Notes under the pieces: model-generated | What the model was told of the DNA's origin: nothing | The model's input: the letters and a program-made list of their open reading frames with translations, nothing else | The model's database searches: none | Shown: in pieces, positions 1 through 10,387 of the stretch | Numbering within the stretch: the stretch's first letter is position 1 | Layout: every line of letters begins with the position of its first letter | Program-made: the position numbers and the translations under genes | Assembly (NCBI GenBank): GCA_963719975.1 | Contig: CAVRED010000011.1 | Span: forward strand, 131,908-195,907 | Length of the DNA stretch: 64,000 nt | Source: Poindextera sp963719975 | GTDB lineage: Bacteria > Pseudomonadota > Alphaproteobacteria > Caulobacterales > Caulobacteraceae | Direction: 5' to 3'

Positions 1-411
1 CATGATGTGGCCGGTCTTGCTCTCGCCCTCGGCGGTCGCCGCCATGCCGGGGCCACGGCCGGTCCCGGCCATGTTGTTGGTGATGCAGCCGACCTTGAAG
101 TGCTGCTTGCAGGTCGCGAGCGCCTCGACCATGCGCGGGCGGACGTCGCCCGACAACAGCGGCAGCACGTCGCCGCCGCGGACCTCGTGGCCCAGCGCCG
201 CGGCCTCCTCGGCGAACTTCGCGTCGAAGCCGGCCGCGTTGATCTCGGCGCGCTCGAACAGCGCCCAGGCGTTGTCGTGCGGGTTGGTGGCGTTGATGGT
301 GCGGATGAGGTCCTTGGGCAGGCCGCGCCTGGCCTCGTAGCGGTTGAAGGCCTCGAACGGCGAGGTGGTGAACACCCCGCCGAAGTCCCAGATCACCGCC
401 TCGACCGCCAA
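1..411 (-). CDS. HAD-IA family hydrolase, N-terminal part (runs off the left edge)
   Basis: The minus-strand frame reads EAVIWDFGGVFTTSPFEAFN near its start, which is HAD motif I (DxGGV) in the form typical of the HAD-IA subgroup related to the phosphatase domain of soluble epoxide hydrolase. Motif II follows about 100 residues later (GCITNNMAG, the Thr/Ser motif). The cap region lies between them. The substrate cannot be predicted. The best in-frame start is TTG at 411; an ATG at 425 lies in another frame, so a one-base indel near 412-424 may hide the true start. The C-terminal half, with motifs III and IV, is outside the window. Confidence 0.75.
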   Translation of the reverse strand, partial: MAVEAVIWDFGGVFTTSPFEAFNRYEARRGLPKDLIRTINATNPHDNAWALFERAEINAAGFDAKFAEEAAALGHEVRGGDVLPLLSGDVRPRMVEALATCKQHFKVGCITNNMAGTGRGPGMAATAEGESKTGHIM

Positions 412-581
412 CGCCGGCTCCTCATCTGTCCAAGACCGCGCGACGCTTAGAGACGGGCGGGGAGCGGGCGCAAGGGCCTGCTCCGGGGCCGCCTGCGTTC
501 CCCCGCTGGGAGAATTCGGGTTCGCGGTTTGGCGCGAATGGTTAATATGGCCGTCCGAGCTCCGTCTTGGCGAGGAATTCG

Positions 582-1373
582 ATGCGCGTTCCGATCCTGT
601 CTGCTTTCGCCGCCGCCGCCGCGCTGTTCGCGCTTCCGGCCGCCGCCCACGGCTGGGTGGACGACCGCGACGACACCGTCGTCGAGGTGCGCGAGTGTCC
701 GCTGCCGGCGCCGCCGGTCGCCCACCGCCACGTCAGCCACGTGGTCGTGTACCGCCATCGCGCATGTGGCTGTCCGCTGCCAGGTCGCCGAGGCCCCGCC
801 GGTCGAGGAGCGCGTCGTGCGCATCTTCCACCACGAGTTTGAGACTTCGCGATGCCTGCGCCGACCGCGACCGCTGCGGCGACCGCGACCGTGACGACGG
901 CTGGCGCGATCGCGATCACGACTGGCGCGGCGCCGACCGCGATCGGGACATGCACGAGGACCACGGCATGGCCATGCGCCATGACGATGGCGAGCCACGA
1001 CCGGTACGGCGACCACGACATGGTCGTTCGCCACGACGATGGCGAGCGCCGCATGTGGGACGACCACGCCCGCGCCTACGTCGACGGCTCGGTGCATCAC
1101 GAGGACGAAGACCGGCGCGGCTGGGACGACCACGAGTACGCCCAGCGCGACGACGGCATGCACTGGGACAACGGCGACGTCCGCGCGCACGTCTACTACG
1201 AGGAGCGCGAGCGCACCTTCGAGCACGGCGAGCATTGGATCGAGCACTGCGGCTGTGGACCGGCGCGCCCGACGGCGACCGACGAGGACGGCTACCTGGT
1301 CTGGGCCGGCAAGGTGTGCCGCCCGACGACGCAGACGATGCGTCCTGGGAGGTCCATCCCTAGTTACGCCTAG
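582..1373 (+). CDS. Exported Asp/His/Arg-rich protein, frame interrupted
   Basis: ATG 582 starts a clear Sec signal peptide (MRVPILSAF, an Ala-rich core, then PAAAHGW as probable cleavage region). The mature part is very rich in Asp, His and Arg, with many DRD, RHDDG and WDDH clusters, which suggests metal binding or a disordered envelope protein; this is inference. The frame changes near 760 and again near 990, after which it runs to a stop at 1373. The C-terminal segment (HVYYEERERTFEHGEHW, then CGCG) is less repetitive and may be a small folded domain. I do not recognise a family. Confidence 0.55.
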
Positions 1374-1468
1374 GGGCTTGTCTGCAACCGACCCCGCATC
1401 CCGGCGTTCCCTCTCTAGCGCGGCATCGGCCGATCATGGCCGTGCAGGCGCGACGGAGATGACATCCA

Positions 1469-2345
1469 ATGACCCCGGCTTCCTTGAAAGCGGGTCTTGC
1501 GGCCTTGCTCATGCTGAGCTGCGCGCCAGCCGCGCTGGCGCAGTCCTACGACGCGCCGCAGTACCCGACTCCCGACTACAATCAGCAGCAGCAGGATCTG
1601 CAACGCTCGCAGGATCAGCAGCAGCAGCAGTACCAGGATGCGGGTCAGCGCTATGAAGACCAGCAGCAGCGCTACCGCAGATCAGCACGACACCTACCAG
1701 CAACAGCAAGACGCCTATCAAGGCGCGCGGGCCCGGTATGAGGCGGACCGAGCCGCATACGATGCGGAATACGGCGCGGGCGCGTGGCGGCGGTACTACG
1801 TGGACCATCCGGACGCGTACGATTCCCACTATGGCCAAGGCGCCTGGGAGCGCGACTTCGGCGGCTACAGCGATAACCAGTACGGCCCCGGCTACTATGC
1901 GCCCAACGCCGGCGCCTACGGCGCGCCGAGCGCCTATGCCGGATCGAGCTATGCCTGCGACAATCGCAAGAATGGCGCGGGCCTGGTCGGCGGCTTGATT
2001 GGGGCGATCGCGGGCGGCGCGATCGGTTCGTCCGTCGCTCACGGCGCCGCGCGCGGGGGCGGCACGGCGATCGGCGCAGTGCTGGGCGGCCTGGTCGGCG
2101 TCGGGATCGGACGCTCGGCCGCCGACTGCGACAACAACGGCTACTACTTCAGCTACGACCAGACCTATCCGTACAGGGAGGGCCCGTGGCAACAGGGCGC
2201 CAGCGGGCGCTATGACCGGGGTTGGTACGAGAGCCACGGGTGCCGGCTCGCAGTCGCGCCGGCGACCTACGCCGGCGACACCGAGGACCGCTACGTCCGC
2301 GTCTGCCCCGACGCCGACGGCCGCTACCGTGTAACCGGTACTTAG
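1469..2345 (+). CDS. Secreted glycine-zipper (17 kDa antigen-like) protein
   Basis: ATG 1469 begins a signal peptide ending PAALAQS. A Gln/Tyr-rich spacer follows, with QQQQ runs and YEDQQQRY, and then a glycine-zipper segment around two thirds of the length (GLVGGLIGAIAGGAIGSS, then AIGAVLGGLVGVGIG), the pattern of Gly-zipper 2TM / rickettsial 17 kDa surface antigen domains. The C-terminus has paired Cys (ACDN, ADCDN, HGC, VCPD). The frame changes once near 1680 inside the repeats. Its TAG stop overlaps the stop of the convergent kdpE gene. It is likely an outer-membrane or periplasmic structural protein. Confidence 0.65.
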
Positions 2346-3038
2346 GCGTCGACCATCAGGCGGTAGCCGACCCCCGGCTCGGTGACCAGGCGTCCTTGGG
2401 GCCGCGGGGTCGGCTTCCAGCTTTTGCCGCAGGTGGCCCATGAAGACGCGCAGATACTGCACGTCCTCGGCGTTGGCGGGCCCCCAGACGGCGGTCAGCA
2501 GCTGCCGATGGGTCATCACCTTGCCGCCGCCTGAGGCGAGGCATGCCAGAAGGTCGTACTCCCGCGGCGACAGGCGAACGGGCTCGCCGTCGCGGGTGAC
2601 CAGCCGTTTGATGAGGTCGATCTCGATCGCCCCCGCATGCACCACCGCCGGCGCGCCGGCCCGGTTCAGCGCATGGCGCATGGCCACGCGCAGGCGGGCC
2701 AAGAGCTCGCCGATGTGGAACGGCTTTTCGACGTAGTCGTCGGCGCCGAGGTCCAGCGCCTCGATCTTCTCCATCTCCATGTCGCGGGCCGAGAGGATCA
2801 CGATCGGTCCCTCGTAGAAGGCGCGCGCACGCACCAGCGCCTGCTTGCCGTCGATGTCCGGCAGGCCGAGATCCAGCACCACCGCGTCCGGCGGGCGCTG
2901 CGCCATGGCCTGCAGCCCCTCGGCGCCGGTGTCGGCGCGCACGGGCTCGTAGCCGGCCGCCTCGAGCGCCGGCCCGAGGAAGCGGTGGATTTGCGGCTCG
3001 TCGTCGATGACGAGGATGCGCGGCCTGTGGGCTGACAT
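2342..3038 (-). CDS. kdpE: Response regulator KdpE
   Basis: OmpR/PhoB-type regulator of potassium-transport genes. The receiver domain occupies roughly residues 1-120: acidic pair in LVIDDEPQ, phospho-acceptor Asp in VVLDLGLPD, Lys in YVEKPF. A winged-helix DNA-binding domain follows (LSPREYDLLACLA, ending GVGYRLMVDA). A one-base excess near 2400, beside a run of four G, breaks the last 25 codons; the repaired protein is about 231 residues, normal for KdpE. It lies 5 bases after kdpD as the last gene of the kdp operon, so both are probably co-transcribed. The partner kinase is KdpD; the expected target site is described at 10438-10454. Confidence 0.9.
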
Positions 3039-3043
3039 CGGGC

Positions 3044-5738
3044 TCAGAGCAGCAGCCGGTGCGTGGGCGTGGTCTTCGGCAGGCTGATCAGGATGCGCGT
3101 GCCGCGCCCGGCGAACAGCGGGCTCGCGGCGGCGATCCGCCCGCCCATCGCCTCGATGAAGCCCTTGGCGATGGAAAGGCCGAGGCCCGCGCCCTTGCGG
3201 TCGCTGCGCACGCGATCCGTGGGCTCCTCGATGCGGCGGAACTTCTCGAAAATGCGCTCGAGGTCGGCCTGCGGGATGCCTGGCCCTTCGTCCTCGATGG
3301 AGATCACCACGTTCGCGCGGTCCTCATAGGCGGCGACCTCGATGCGCGAGCCGTCCGGACTGTAGGCGATGGCGTTCTCCAGCATGTTGACGATCGCCTG
3401 CTCCAGCAGGCCCGGGTCGGTCTCGACCGTGCTCAGCGTCTCGGGGTAGTCGCGCTCGAGCTTGCGCGCTTCCAGTCGCCGGCTGACCCGCTGTGCGGCG
3501 GCGTCCAGCACCTCGCGCACGTCGGTCGGCTCGGCCCTGGTCTTCAGCGCCCCGCCTTCCAGCCGGGTCATGTCGAGCAGATCGCCCACGTAGCGGTTCA
3601 GCCGCTCCGCCTCCTCGCGGATGCTGATCAGGAGGTCGGCGCGCACGTCGGGCTTCAGCGTCTTGCCGTAGTCGATCAGCGTCGTCGCCGACCCCATGAC
3701 GGTCGAGAGCGGCGTGCGGAGGTCATGGCTGATCGAGTTCAGCAGCGCCGCGCGCAGTTTGTCCGAGCGCCGCAGCGCCTCGTTCTCCACCGTCGCCGTC
3801 GCCAGCTCCGCGCGCTCCAGCGCGACCGCCCCCTGGTCGAGCAGGGAGGCCAGCAGCCGCTCCTCGTCCGGGCCTGAGTCCGCGCTCACCTCGACGCCGG
3901 CGACCCCGGCGCGCCCGCGCAGGCCGACCAGCGGCCAGAAGGTCCAGCCTACCTGCGGCAGCGTGCCTGTCCCGGCGCCCGCCGCTTCGCCCTTCTCCCA
4001 CGCCCAGCGGGCGGCGGTGATCGCGCCGGCGGTCAAGAGCACCGTCGTCGGCGCGCCGGCGACCTGCGCTAGGTCCGCGTCTTTTGGCAACAGCACGACC
4101 GCACGGCCGCCGGCCGCGGCGGAGGCCTGCTCGGCCAGAGCCTGGGCGGTCTCGTCCTGGCTGGTCGCCGCCGAGAGGCGCCGGCTGGCCGCCAGCAGCG
4201 CGGTCACGGCCGAGGCGCGCTGCTCCGACAGCCTGGCCTGGTCTCGCACGCGGCCCGAGAGCCAGCCCGCCGCGCCCGCCACGGCGATGAAGACCGCGAA
4301 GGTGAAGACGTCGGTCGCGTGGCCGATGACGAGGGAAAAACGCGGTTCCAGGAAGAAGAAGTTGTAGGTCAGGATGGAAAGCGTCGCCGCCGCCAGCGCG
4401 GGCCGCAGGCCGTAGGCGAGGCCCGCGCCCAAGCACGCTGGCCAGGAACACCATGCCGAGGTCGGCGCCGGCGTTCATCCGGTCGAGGAAGAAGGCCAGG
4501 CCGTTGGCGATGAGGACGAGGCCCACCGCGACCGCATAGCCCCGCCACCAGAACCGGCCCCGGACGGCGGGGGCGACGGGCGGGACGGCCTCGCCGTCGG
4601 GCGCGCCGGCGGTGACGAAGTGCAGGGCGGCGCCGCCCGACTGGCGGAGCAGGGCGTTGGCCAGCGATCGGCCGAACACGACCTTCCAGAACCCGTCGTG
4701 CGACTTGCCGACGACGATCTGCGTGACGTTGTTGCGCCCGGCGTAGCCCAGTACGGCGTCCGGCAGGTCGTCGCCGGTGAGCACGACGGTCGAACCGCCA
4801 AGCTGTTCGGCGAGCTTCAACGCCTCGGCCACGCGCCGCGCGGCCTGCGGGTCGCGGGCCGGGCGGTTCGGCCGCTCGACGGTGGCGACCGTCCAGGGCG
4901 CGTTCATCACGTCGGCGAGGCGCCGGCCGGTGCGCACCAGCGTTGGCGCCATCGCGTCGCCCGAGACCAGCACCAGGATGCGCTCGCCCGCCGCCCATGG
5001 CCCTTCGATGCCGCCCCGACGCATGGCGTCGACCAGCTGGTCGTCGACCGTCTCGGCGACGCGCCTCAGCGCCATCTCGCGCAGAGCGGTCAGGTTCTCC
5101 GGCTTGAAGAAGTGGGTCGCGGCGACGTGAGCGGTGTCGGCCATGTAGACCTTGCCCTCGGCGAGACGCTGGCGAAGTTCGTCCGGGGTGATGTCGACCA
5201 GCTCGACGTCGTCGGCGCGCGAGAGCGCCGAGTCCGGCACGGTCTCGCGCTGGCGCACGCCGGTGATCTTCCAGACCACGTCGACCAGGCTCTCCAGGTG
5301 CTGGACGTTGAGCGTGGTCCAGACGTTGATCCCGGCGGCCAGCAGCTCCTCCACGTCCTGCCAGCGCTTGGGATGGCGCGAACCTGGCGCGTTGGAGTGG
5401 GCGTACTCGTCGACCAGCAGCAGCTGCGGCTTGCGCGCCAGCGCCGCGTCGAGGTCGAACTCCATCAGCGTGCGGCCGCGATACTCGATCGGCCGGCGCG
5501 GCAGGACCTCGAGGTCCGTAAGCCACGCCTCGGTCTCCTTGCGGCCATGGGTCTCGACCACGCCGACCAGCACCTCGCCGCCGTCCTGATGCCGCCGATG
5601 GGCCTGGGCGAGCATCTCGTAGGTCTTGCCGACCCCCGGCGCCATGCCGAGGAACACTTTGAGCCGACCGCGCCCCGCTTTCGCCGCTTCGGCTAGAAGC
5701 GCGTCCGGGTCGGGCCTGCGTGGCTCGTCAAGCGTCAT
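3044..5738 (-). CDS. kdpD: Sensor histidine kinase KdpD
   Basis: Full-length KdpD architecture: an N-terminal KdpD domain with Walker A GMAPGVGKTY at residues 31-40, then a universal-stress-protein-like domain, a membrane segment of about four helices (GYAVAVGLVLIANGLAFF onward), a GAF-like region, and a C-terminal kinase with H-box SISHDLRTPLS, N-box MLENAIAYSP and G-boxes DEGPGIP and GAGLGLSIAKG. The protein senses potassium or turgor limitation and phosphorylates KdpE. One frame change near 4432, within the membrane region, splits it. The ATG overlaps the kdpC stop (GCATGA), which implies translational coupling. Confidence 0.92.
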
Positions 5739-6328
5739 GCACCCTTAGGCTGAGCCTTTGGAAAGGCCGCGTCCAGCGCCCGATTGGTCATCAGCACGTT
5801 CACGTGCGCCTGGCCGATGAAGCCCAGGAAGGGCTGCTCGACGTGGTCTCCGATCAGCTTGCTCACGGCATCGGCTGCTCGCGCCCCTGGCCTTGGCGAT
5901 CCGGTCGACCTGCAGCATCGCGTAGGCCGGCGAGATGTCCGGGTCGAGGCCGGAGCCGGAGGTGGTGATGGCGTCGTCAGGGATCTCCTGATGGCCCGTC
6001 GACTTGCGGAGAGCGTCTGCGTCGCCCGCGATGCGCTTGGCGAGGGCGTGCTCAAGGGGCCGTAGTTCGACCCGCCGGAGGCGGTCGGGTCGTAGCCGTT
6101 GCTGCCGGCCGCGGACGGCCGTGGATGCAGGTACTCGTCCTTCGTGAACGGCTGCGCGAGCAGCGCCGATCCGATCACCTGGCCCTTGGCGTCGCGCACC
6201 AGGCTGCCGTTGGCTTGGTAAGGGAAGGCCACCTGGGCGATGCCGGTGACGGCTAGCGGATAGCCAAGACCGAGAAGGAGAGTGAAGAGGATCGTCGAAA
6301 CGATCGCCGGGCGGATTTCGGAAAGCAT
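5735..6328 (-). CDS. kdpC: K+-transporting ATPase subunit KdpC
   Basis: Single-span periplasmic-facing subunit that raises the ATP affinity of KdpB. The N-terminal helix is visible (IVSTILFTLLLGLGYPLAVTG), followed by the family's conserved block ANGSLV...GSALLAQPF. The C-terminus LDAAFPKAQP is also typical. About 60 residues between roughly 6058 and 5870 are out of frame because of two compensating indels, but total length (197 residues) is normal. It begins 16 bases after kdpB and overlaps kdpD by four bases. Confidence 0.9.
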   Translation of the reverse strand: MLSEIRPAIVSTILFTLLLGLGYPLAVTGIAQVAFPYQANGSLVRDAKGQVIGSALLAQPFTKDEYLHPRPSAAGSNGYDPTASGGSNYGPLSTPSPSASRATQTLSASRRAIRRSLTTPSPPPAPASTRTSRRPTRCCRSTGSPRPGARAADAVSKLIGDHVEQPFLGFIGQAHVNVLMTNRALDAAFPKAQPKGA

Positions 6329-6344
6329 GGGTGTGAGGCCCTCC

Positions 6345-8432
6345 TTAAGCCAGGCCGATGGTGGTGATGATCAGGTCGATGATCTTGATCCCGATAAAAG
6401 GCGCGATGATGCCGCCCAGCCCGTAGATCAGCAGGTTCCGCTGCAAGAGCCGCCCGGCGCCGATCGGCCGATAGCGCACGCCACGGAGCGCCAGCGGGAT
6501 GAGGGCGATGATGATCAGGGCGTTGAAGATGATCGCCGAGAGGATGGCGCTCTTGGGATCGAAGACGCCGTTCCTGTAGTGGCCGAGCTGCATGATGTTG
6601 AGCGCGCCTAGCGCCGGAAGGGTTCCGACGAAGATCGCCGGAATGATGGCGAAGTACTTGGCCACGTCGTTGGCGATGGAGAAGGTGGTCAGCGCGCCGC
6701 GGGTGATCAGCATCTGCTTGCCCACCTCGACGATCTCGATGACCTTCGTCGGGTCGGAGTCGAGGTCGACCATGTTGCCGGCCTCCCGTGCGGCCTGGGT
6801 GCCGGTCTGCATGGCCACGCCAACGTCGGCCTGGGCGAGCGCTGGGGCGTCGTTCGAGCCGTCGCCGCACATGGCGACCAAGCGCCCGCGGCCCTGCTCC
6901 TCGCGGATCAGCCGAAGCTTGTCCTCGGGCGTCGCCTCGGCCAGGAAGTCGTCGACGCCGGCTTCCGATGCGATTGCGGCGGCGGTGACGGGGTTGTCTC
7001 CGGTGATCATCACCGTGCGCAGGCCCATCCGGCGCAGGTCCGCGAAGCGGTCCTTGACCCCCGCCTTGACGACGTCCTTCAGGTGGATGACGCCCACCAG
7101 CGCCCCGTTCTCGGCCACGGCCAGCGGCGTGCCGCCGGAGCGCGCGATGCGGTCGACCGCCTCGTTCAGCTCCGGGGGGACCTGCGCGGGCGCCAGCCCA
7201 ACGTCGCGCAGGATCGCGTCCACCGCGCCCTTGCGCCAGCGGTCCTTGCCGGCGTCGAGGCCCGAGATGCGGGTCGTGGCGCTGAATGGCACCGGCGTCG
7301 AACCTGCCGGCGCTTCAGCGGTCTCGCCCTTCTCGTGGGCGAGGTCGATGATCGAGCGGCCCTCCGGCGTCTCGTCGGCCAGGGAGGCCATCATGGCGGC
7401 GCGGATCGCCGCTTCTGGCCTCACGCCCGGCGCGGGGATCACTTCGGTCGCCATGCGGTTGCCGTGGGTGATGGTGCCGGTCTTGTCGAGCAACAGCGTA
7501 TCGACGTCGCCGGACGCCTCGACCGCGCGACCGGACGTGGCCAGCACGTTGACCTTGAGCAACCGGTCCATGCCGGCGATGCCGATGGCCGACAGAAGCG
7601 CGCCGATGGTGGTCGGGATAAGGCAGATGAAGAGAGCCCCCAGCACCAACGGATCGAGCTTCACGCCTGAGTATTGGCCAAGCCCGAGCAGCGTTACTGT
7701 GACGATCAGGAAGATGATGGTGAGACCGGCCAGCAGCACCGTCAGCGCCAGCTCGTTCGGCGTCTTCCGCCGCTCGGCGCCCTCGACCATGGCGATCATG
7801 CGGTCGAGGAACGTGTTCCCCGGCTCGGCGGTTATGCGCACCTTGATCCAGTCGGACACGACCGTCGTGCCGCCGGTCACGGCCGAGCGGTCGCCGCCCA
7901 ACTCGCGGATCACCGGCGCGGACTCGCCGGTGATCGCCGCCTCGTTGACCGAGGCGACGCCCTCGATGATGTCCCCGTCCGAGGGCACCATGTCGCCGGC
8001 TTCGACCAGCACGACCTGGCCGGCGCCTAACTTGTACGCCGGCGTCGGCACGATCGTGCCCTTGTCCGGGTCAATGATGAGCTTGGCCATCACATCGACC
8101 CGCTGGGCGCGCAGCGCGTCGGCCGCCGCCTTGCCGCGGCCTTCCGCGATGCTTTCGGCGAAGTTCGCGAAGAGGACGGTGAACCAGAGCCAGAGGGCGA
8201 TCTGGAACGCCCACCAGGGATAGGCGCCGGTTCGGAAGGCGTCGACGGTCGAGACGGTGGCCAGGAGGGCCACGATCTCGGTCGCGAGAATCACCGGGTT
8301 CTTCGACAGCTTGCGTGGGTCGAGCTTGACGAAGGAGTCCTGGATCGCGCGCACGATGACGCTGGAGGACAGCGCGGTCGAGGCGACGGCCGAGCGGCGC
8401 TTCTCGCCCAGGTGGACTGATGCGACGGTCAT
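6345..8432 (-). CDS. kdpB: K+-transporting P-type ATPase KdpB
   Basis: 695-residue intact P-type ATPase catalytic subunit. The phosphorylated Asp lies in DKTGT (residues 316-320). The actuator motif TGES is at 168-171; its Ser corresponds to the serine phosphorylated for inhibition in E. coli KdpB. The hinge motif GDGSNDAPALAQADVG is also present, as are about seven hydrophobic segments. It couples ATP hydrolysis to potassium movement through KdpA. It sits between kdpA and kdpC with short spacers. The frame is clean throughout, unlike most neighbours. Confidence 0.96.
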   Translation of the reverse strand: MTVASVHLGEKRRSAVASTALSSSVIVRAIQDSFVKLDPRKLSKNPVILATEIVALLATVSTVDAFRTGAYPWWAFQIALWLWFTVLFANFAESIAEGRGKAAADALRAQRVDVMAKLIIDPDKGTIVPTPAYKLGAGQVVLVEAGDMVPSDGDIIEGVASVNEAAITGESAPVIRELGGDRSAVTGGTTVVSDWIKVRITAEPGNTFLDRMIAMVEGAERRKTPNELALTVLLAGLTIIFLIVTVTLLGLGQYSGVKLDPLVLGALFICLIPTTIGALLSAIGIAGMDRLLKVNVLATSGRAVEASGDVDTLLLDKTGTITHGNRMATEVIPAPGVRPEAAIRAAMMASLADETPEGRSIIDLAHEKGETAEAPAGSTPVPFSATTRISGLDAGKDRWRKGAVDAILRDVGLAPAQVPPELNEAVDRIARSGGTPLAVAENGALVGVIHLKDVVKAGVKDRFADLRRMGLRTVMITGDNPVTAAAIASEAGVDDFLAEATPEDKLRLIREEQGRGRLVAMCGDGSNDAPALAQADVGVAMQTGTQAAREAGNMVDLDSDPTKVIEIVEVGKQMLITRGALTTFSIANDVAKYFAIIPAIFVGTLPALGALNIMQLGHYRNGVFDPKSAILSAIIFNALIIIALIPLALRGVRYRPIGAGRLLQRNLLIYGLGGIIAPFIGIKIIDLIITTIGLA

Positions 8433-8458
8433 GGGTGTCTTGGCTCCAAAGGAAGCGT

Positions 8459-10171
8459 TCAGTGTTGCGCGGCGACGGCCTGGAGCACTTGGAAGTGCTC
8501 CACGACAGGGCCAAGGGCCTGGGCCGGGAAGTAAAGAAGGCCGCCCATGATCAGGATCACGCCGACCACGAGGCCGACGAACAGCGGGCCGTCAGTCGGG
8601 AAGGTCCCGCCGCTGGCGGCGAGCTTGGGTTTGGCGGCGATCGCGCCAGCCAGCGCCAGAACGGGCAGCACGTAGGCGAACCGGCCGAGATACATCGCGA
8701 TACCCATTGTGACGTTCCAATAGGTGTTCGCGCCGAGGCCGGCGAAGGCTGAGCCGTTGTTCCCGGTCGCCGATGTGTAGGCGTAGAGGATCTCGGAAAG
8801 GCCATGCGCGCCCGTGGCCGACACCGTCTTCAACGCGATCGGCGTAACGGCTGCGACCGACGCAAACCCCAGGATGGAGAGCGGCGGGATGAGCACCGCG
8901 AGCATCGCGAACTTGATTTCGCGCGCCTCGATCTTCTTGCCGAGGTATTCGGGCGTTCGGCCGACCATAAGCCCGGCAACGAAGACGGCTATCAGGGCCA
9001 TCACGACGATGCCGTAGAGCCCCGAGCCGACGCCGCCCGGCAGGATTTCGCCCAGTTGGATCATGAACATCGCGACACCTCCGCCGAGGGGCATCAGGCT
9101 CTCATGCATCGCGTTGACGCCGCCGTCGGAGGCGCCGGTCGTGAAGGCGACCCAGGTCGCGGTCGAAGGCGCTCCGAAGCGAACCTCCTTGCCCTCCATA
9201 TTGACGGCCGTCGCGGCGTGGACGGCGTGCATTGCGGGCGCAGGCTGGGTCTCGCTCCAATAGACGATGCTGGCCGCAGCCAGGACGAACAGCGCCATCA
9301 CGGCGACGATGGCGCGGGCGTCCTTCTTCGCCATGGCGATCGCGCCGAAAGCAAAGACGCAGGCGTAGCCCAGCACGTTCATCTCGATCTCTTCGAGGAT
9401 GTTCGAGATGGCGTTCGGATTCTCGTATGGGTGCGCCGAGTTGGCATTGAAGATGCCGCCGCCGTTGGTGCCAAGCTGCTTGATCGCCTCCTGGCTCGCG
9501 GTCGGGAACAGGATGTTGACCTGCTTGGCGCCTTCGATCCCGGTCATGTCGACGTGGCCGGTCAAAGTCTGCGGCTCGCCAAGGGCGACGAAGACGAGCG
9601 CGATCACGATCGATAGCGGCAGGAGGACGTAGAGGCTGATCCGGGTCAGATCGACCCAGAAGTTGCCCAGCCCCTCGCCGCGATTGGCTGCGAAGGCGCG
9701 CGCAACCGCCGCCGCCATCGCGATGCCGGCCGCGGCGGAGAGGAAGTTGTGGCTGGTCAGGCCCGCCATCTGGGAGACGGCTGTCAGCGCGTTCTCGCCG
9801 CCGTAGAACTGCCAGTTGGTGTTGGTGATGAAGCTGATCGCGGTATTGAACGCCAAGTCAGGCGCCATCCCCTTGAAACCCTGGGGATTGAGCGACGGCA
9901 CGAGGTCCTGAAAGCGCAGGATCAGGTAGAGGACGACGAAGCTCGCCATGCTGAACGCCAACATGGCCATCGCGTAGGAGAGCCAGTTCTGGCTCTGCTT
10001 CTCGTCGACGCCGAACGTCCAATAGAGACCGCGCTCGACCGGTTTCAGGACCGGGTCGAGCCATGTGCTCTGGCCTTGCCAGACGCGCGCCATGTAGGCC
10101 CCCAGCGGGATCGCAAGGGCGACCGTGATGGCGATGGTGACGAGGATCTCGCCCCAGCCGCTCGCGTTCAT
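8459..10171 (-). CDS. kdpA: K+-transporting ATPase channel subunit KdpA (complete Kdp system copy)
   Basis: 570-residue membrane protein of the superfamily of K+ transporters, with ten or so membrane segments. The selectivity-filter loops are visible: TNTNW at residues 116-120, LGTNGGGIFNANSAHP starting about residue 233, the MHESLMPLGG loop, and TSATGNNGSAFAG. These match the canonical KdpA pattern. The gene directly precedes kdpB and follows kdpF, so this copy forms the complete KdpFABC pump. A second, diverged kdpA lies upstream at 10536-12223. Confidence 0.95.
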   Translation of the reverse strand: MNASGWGEILVTIAITVALAIPLGAYMARVWQGQSTWLDPVLKPVERGLYWTFGVDEKQSQNWLSYAMAMLAFSMASFVVLYLILRFQDLVPSLNPQGFKGMAPDLAFNTAISFITNTNWQFYGGENALTAVSQMAGLTSHNFLSAAAGIAMAAAVARAFAANRGEGLGNFWVDLTRISLYVLLPLSIVIALVFVALGEPQTLTGHVDMTGIEGAKQVNILFPTASQEAIKQLGTNGGGIFNANSAHPYENPNAISNILEEIEMNVLGYACVFAFGAIAMAKKDARAIVAVMALFVLAAASIVYWSETQPAPAMHAVHAATAVNMEGKEVRFGAPSTATWVAFTTGASDGGVNAMHESLMPLGGGVAMFMIQLGEILPGGVGSGLYGIVVMALIAVFVAGLMVGRTPEYLGKKIEAREIKFAMLAVLIPPLSILGFASVAAVTPIALKTVSATGAHGLSEILYAYTSATGNNGSAFAGLGANTYWNVTMGIAMYLGRFAYVLPVLALAGAIAAKPKLAASGGTFPTDGPLFVGLVVGVILIMGGLLYFPAQALGPVVEHFQVLQAVAAQH

Positions 10172-10190
10172 TGTCTTTGATTTCCTGTGC

Positions 10191-10277
10191 TTAGAACTTG
10201 TCGGGTCGCAGCAGCGCCGCGACCATGTAGACGGCGACGAACACGACGGCCGCCGCGTAGATGAGGTGGACGATCAC
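10191..10277 (-). CDS. kdpF: KdpF small membrane subunit
   Basis: 28-residue single-span peptide starting at GTG 10277 (VIVHLIYAAAVVFVAVYM, then VAALLRPDKF). The hydrophobic helix followed by LLRPDKF is the usual KdpF ending (LLxPExF). A strong Shine-Dalgarno AGGAGG lies about eight bases before the GTG, overlapping the end of the preceding small ORF, and kdpA starts 19 bases after the stop. KdpF stabilises the KdpABC complex in the membrane. Confidence 0.8.
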   Translation of the reverse strand: MIVHLIYAAAVVFVAVYMVAALLRPDKF

Positions 10278-10279
10278 GC

Positions 10280-10363
10280 TCAGATCCTCCTCAGCGCGGC
10301 CGCGTAGAGGGCGAAGACGCCAAGCACGGCAATCCCGGCCACGATGTAGACGAGGTCCATCAT
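10280..10363 (-). CDS. Small single-span membrane protein upstream of kdpF
   Basis: Starts MMDLVYIVAGIAVLGVFA and ends in a basic ALRRI tail: one membrane helix with a positive end, 26 or 27 residues depending on which of two adjacent ATG codons is used. GGAG lies eight bases upstream. The stop is two bases from the kdpF start, so the two look coupled. Short helical peptides at this operon position occur in other alphaproteobacterial kdp clusters. It could be a second accessory subunit; no function is shown by sequence alone. Confidence 0.65.
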   Translation of the reverse strand: MMDLVYIVAGIAVLGVFALYAAALRRI

Positions 10364-10387
10364 TTCGGGCTCCAGTCTGGAGGCGCC

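Noticed and set aside
447..1247. 266-residue minus-strand frame rich in Val/Ala
   Set aside because: Hydrophobic-looking only because it is the complement of Asp/His/Arg codons in the exported protein gene; no start context.
6592..8223. 543-residue plus-strand frame
   Set aside because: Antisense to intact kdpB; Ser/Arg/Pro-rich shadow.
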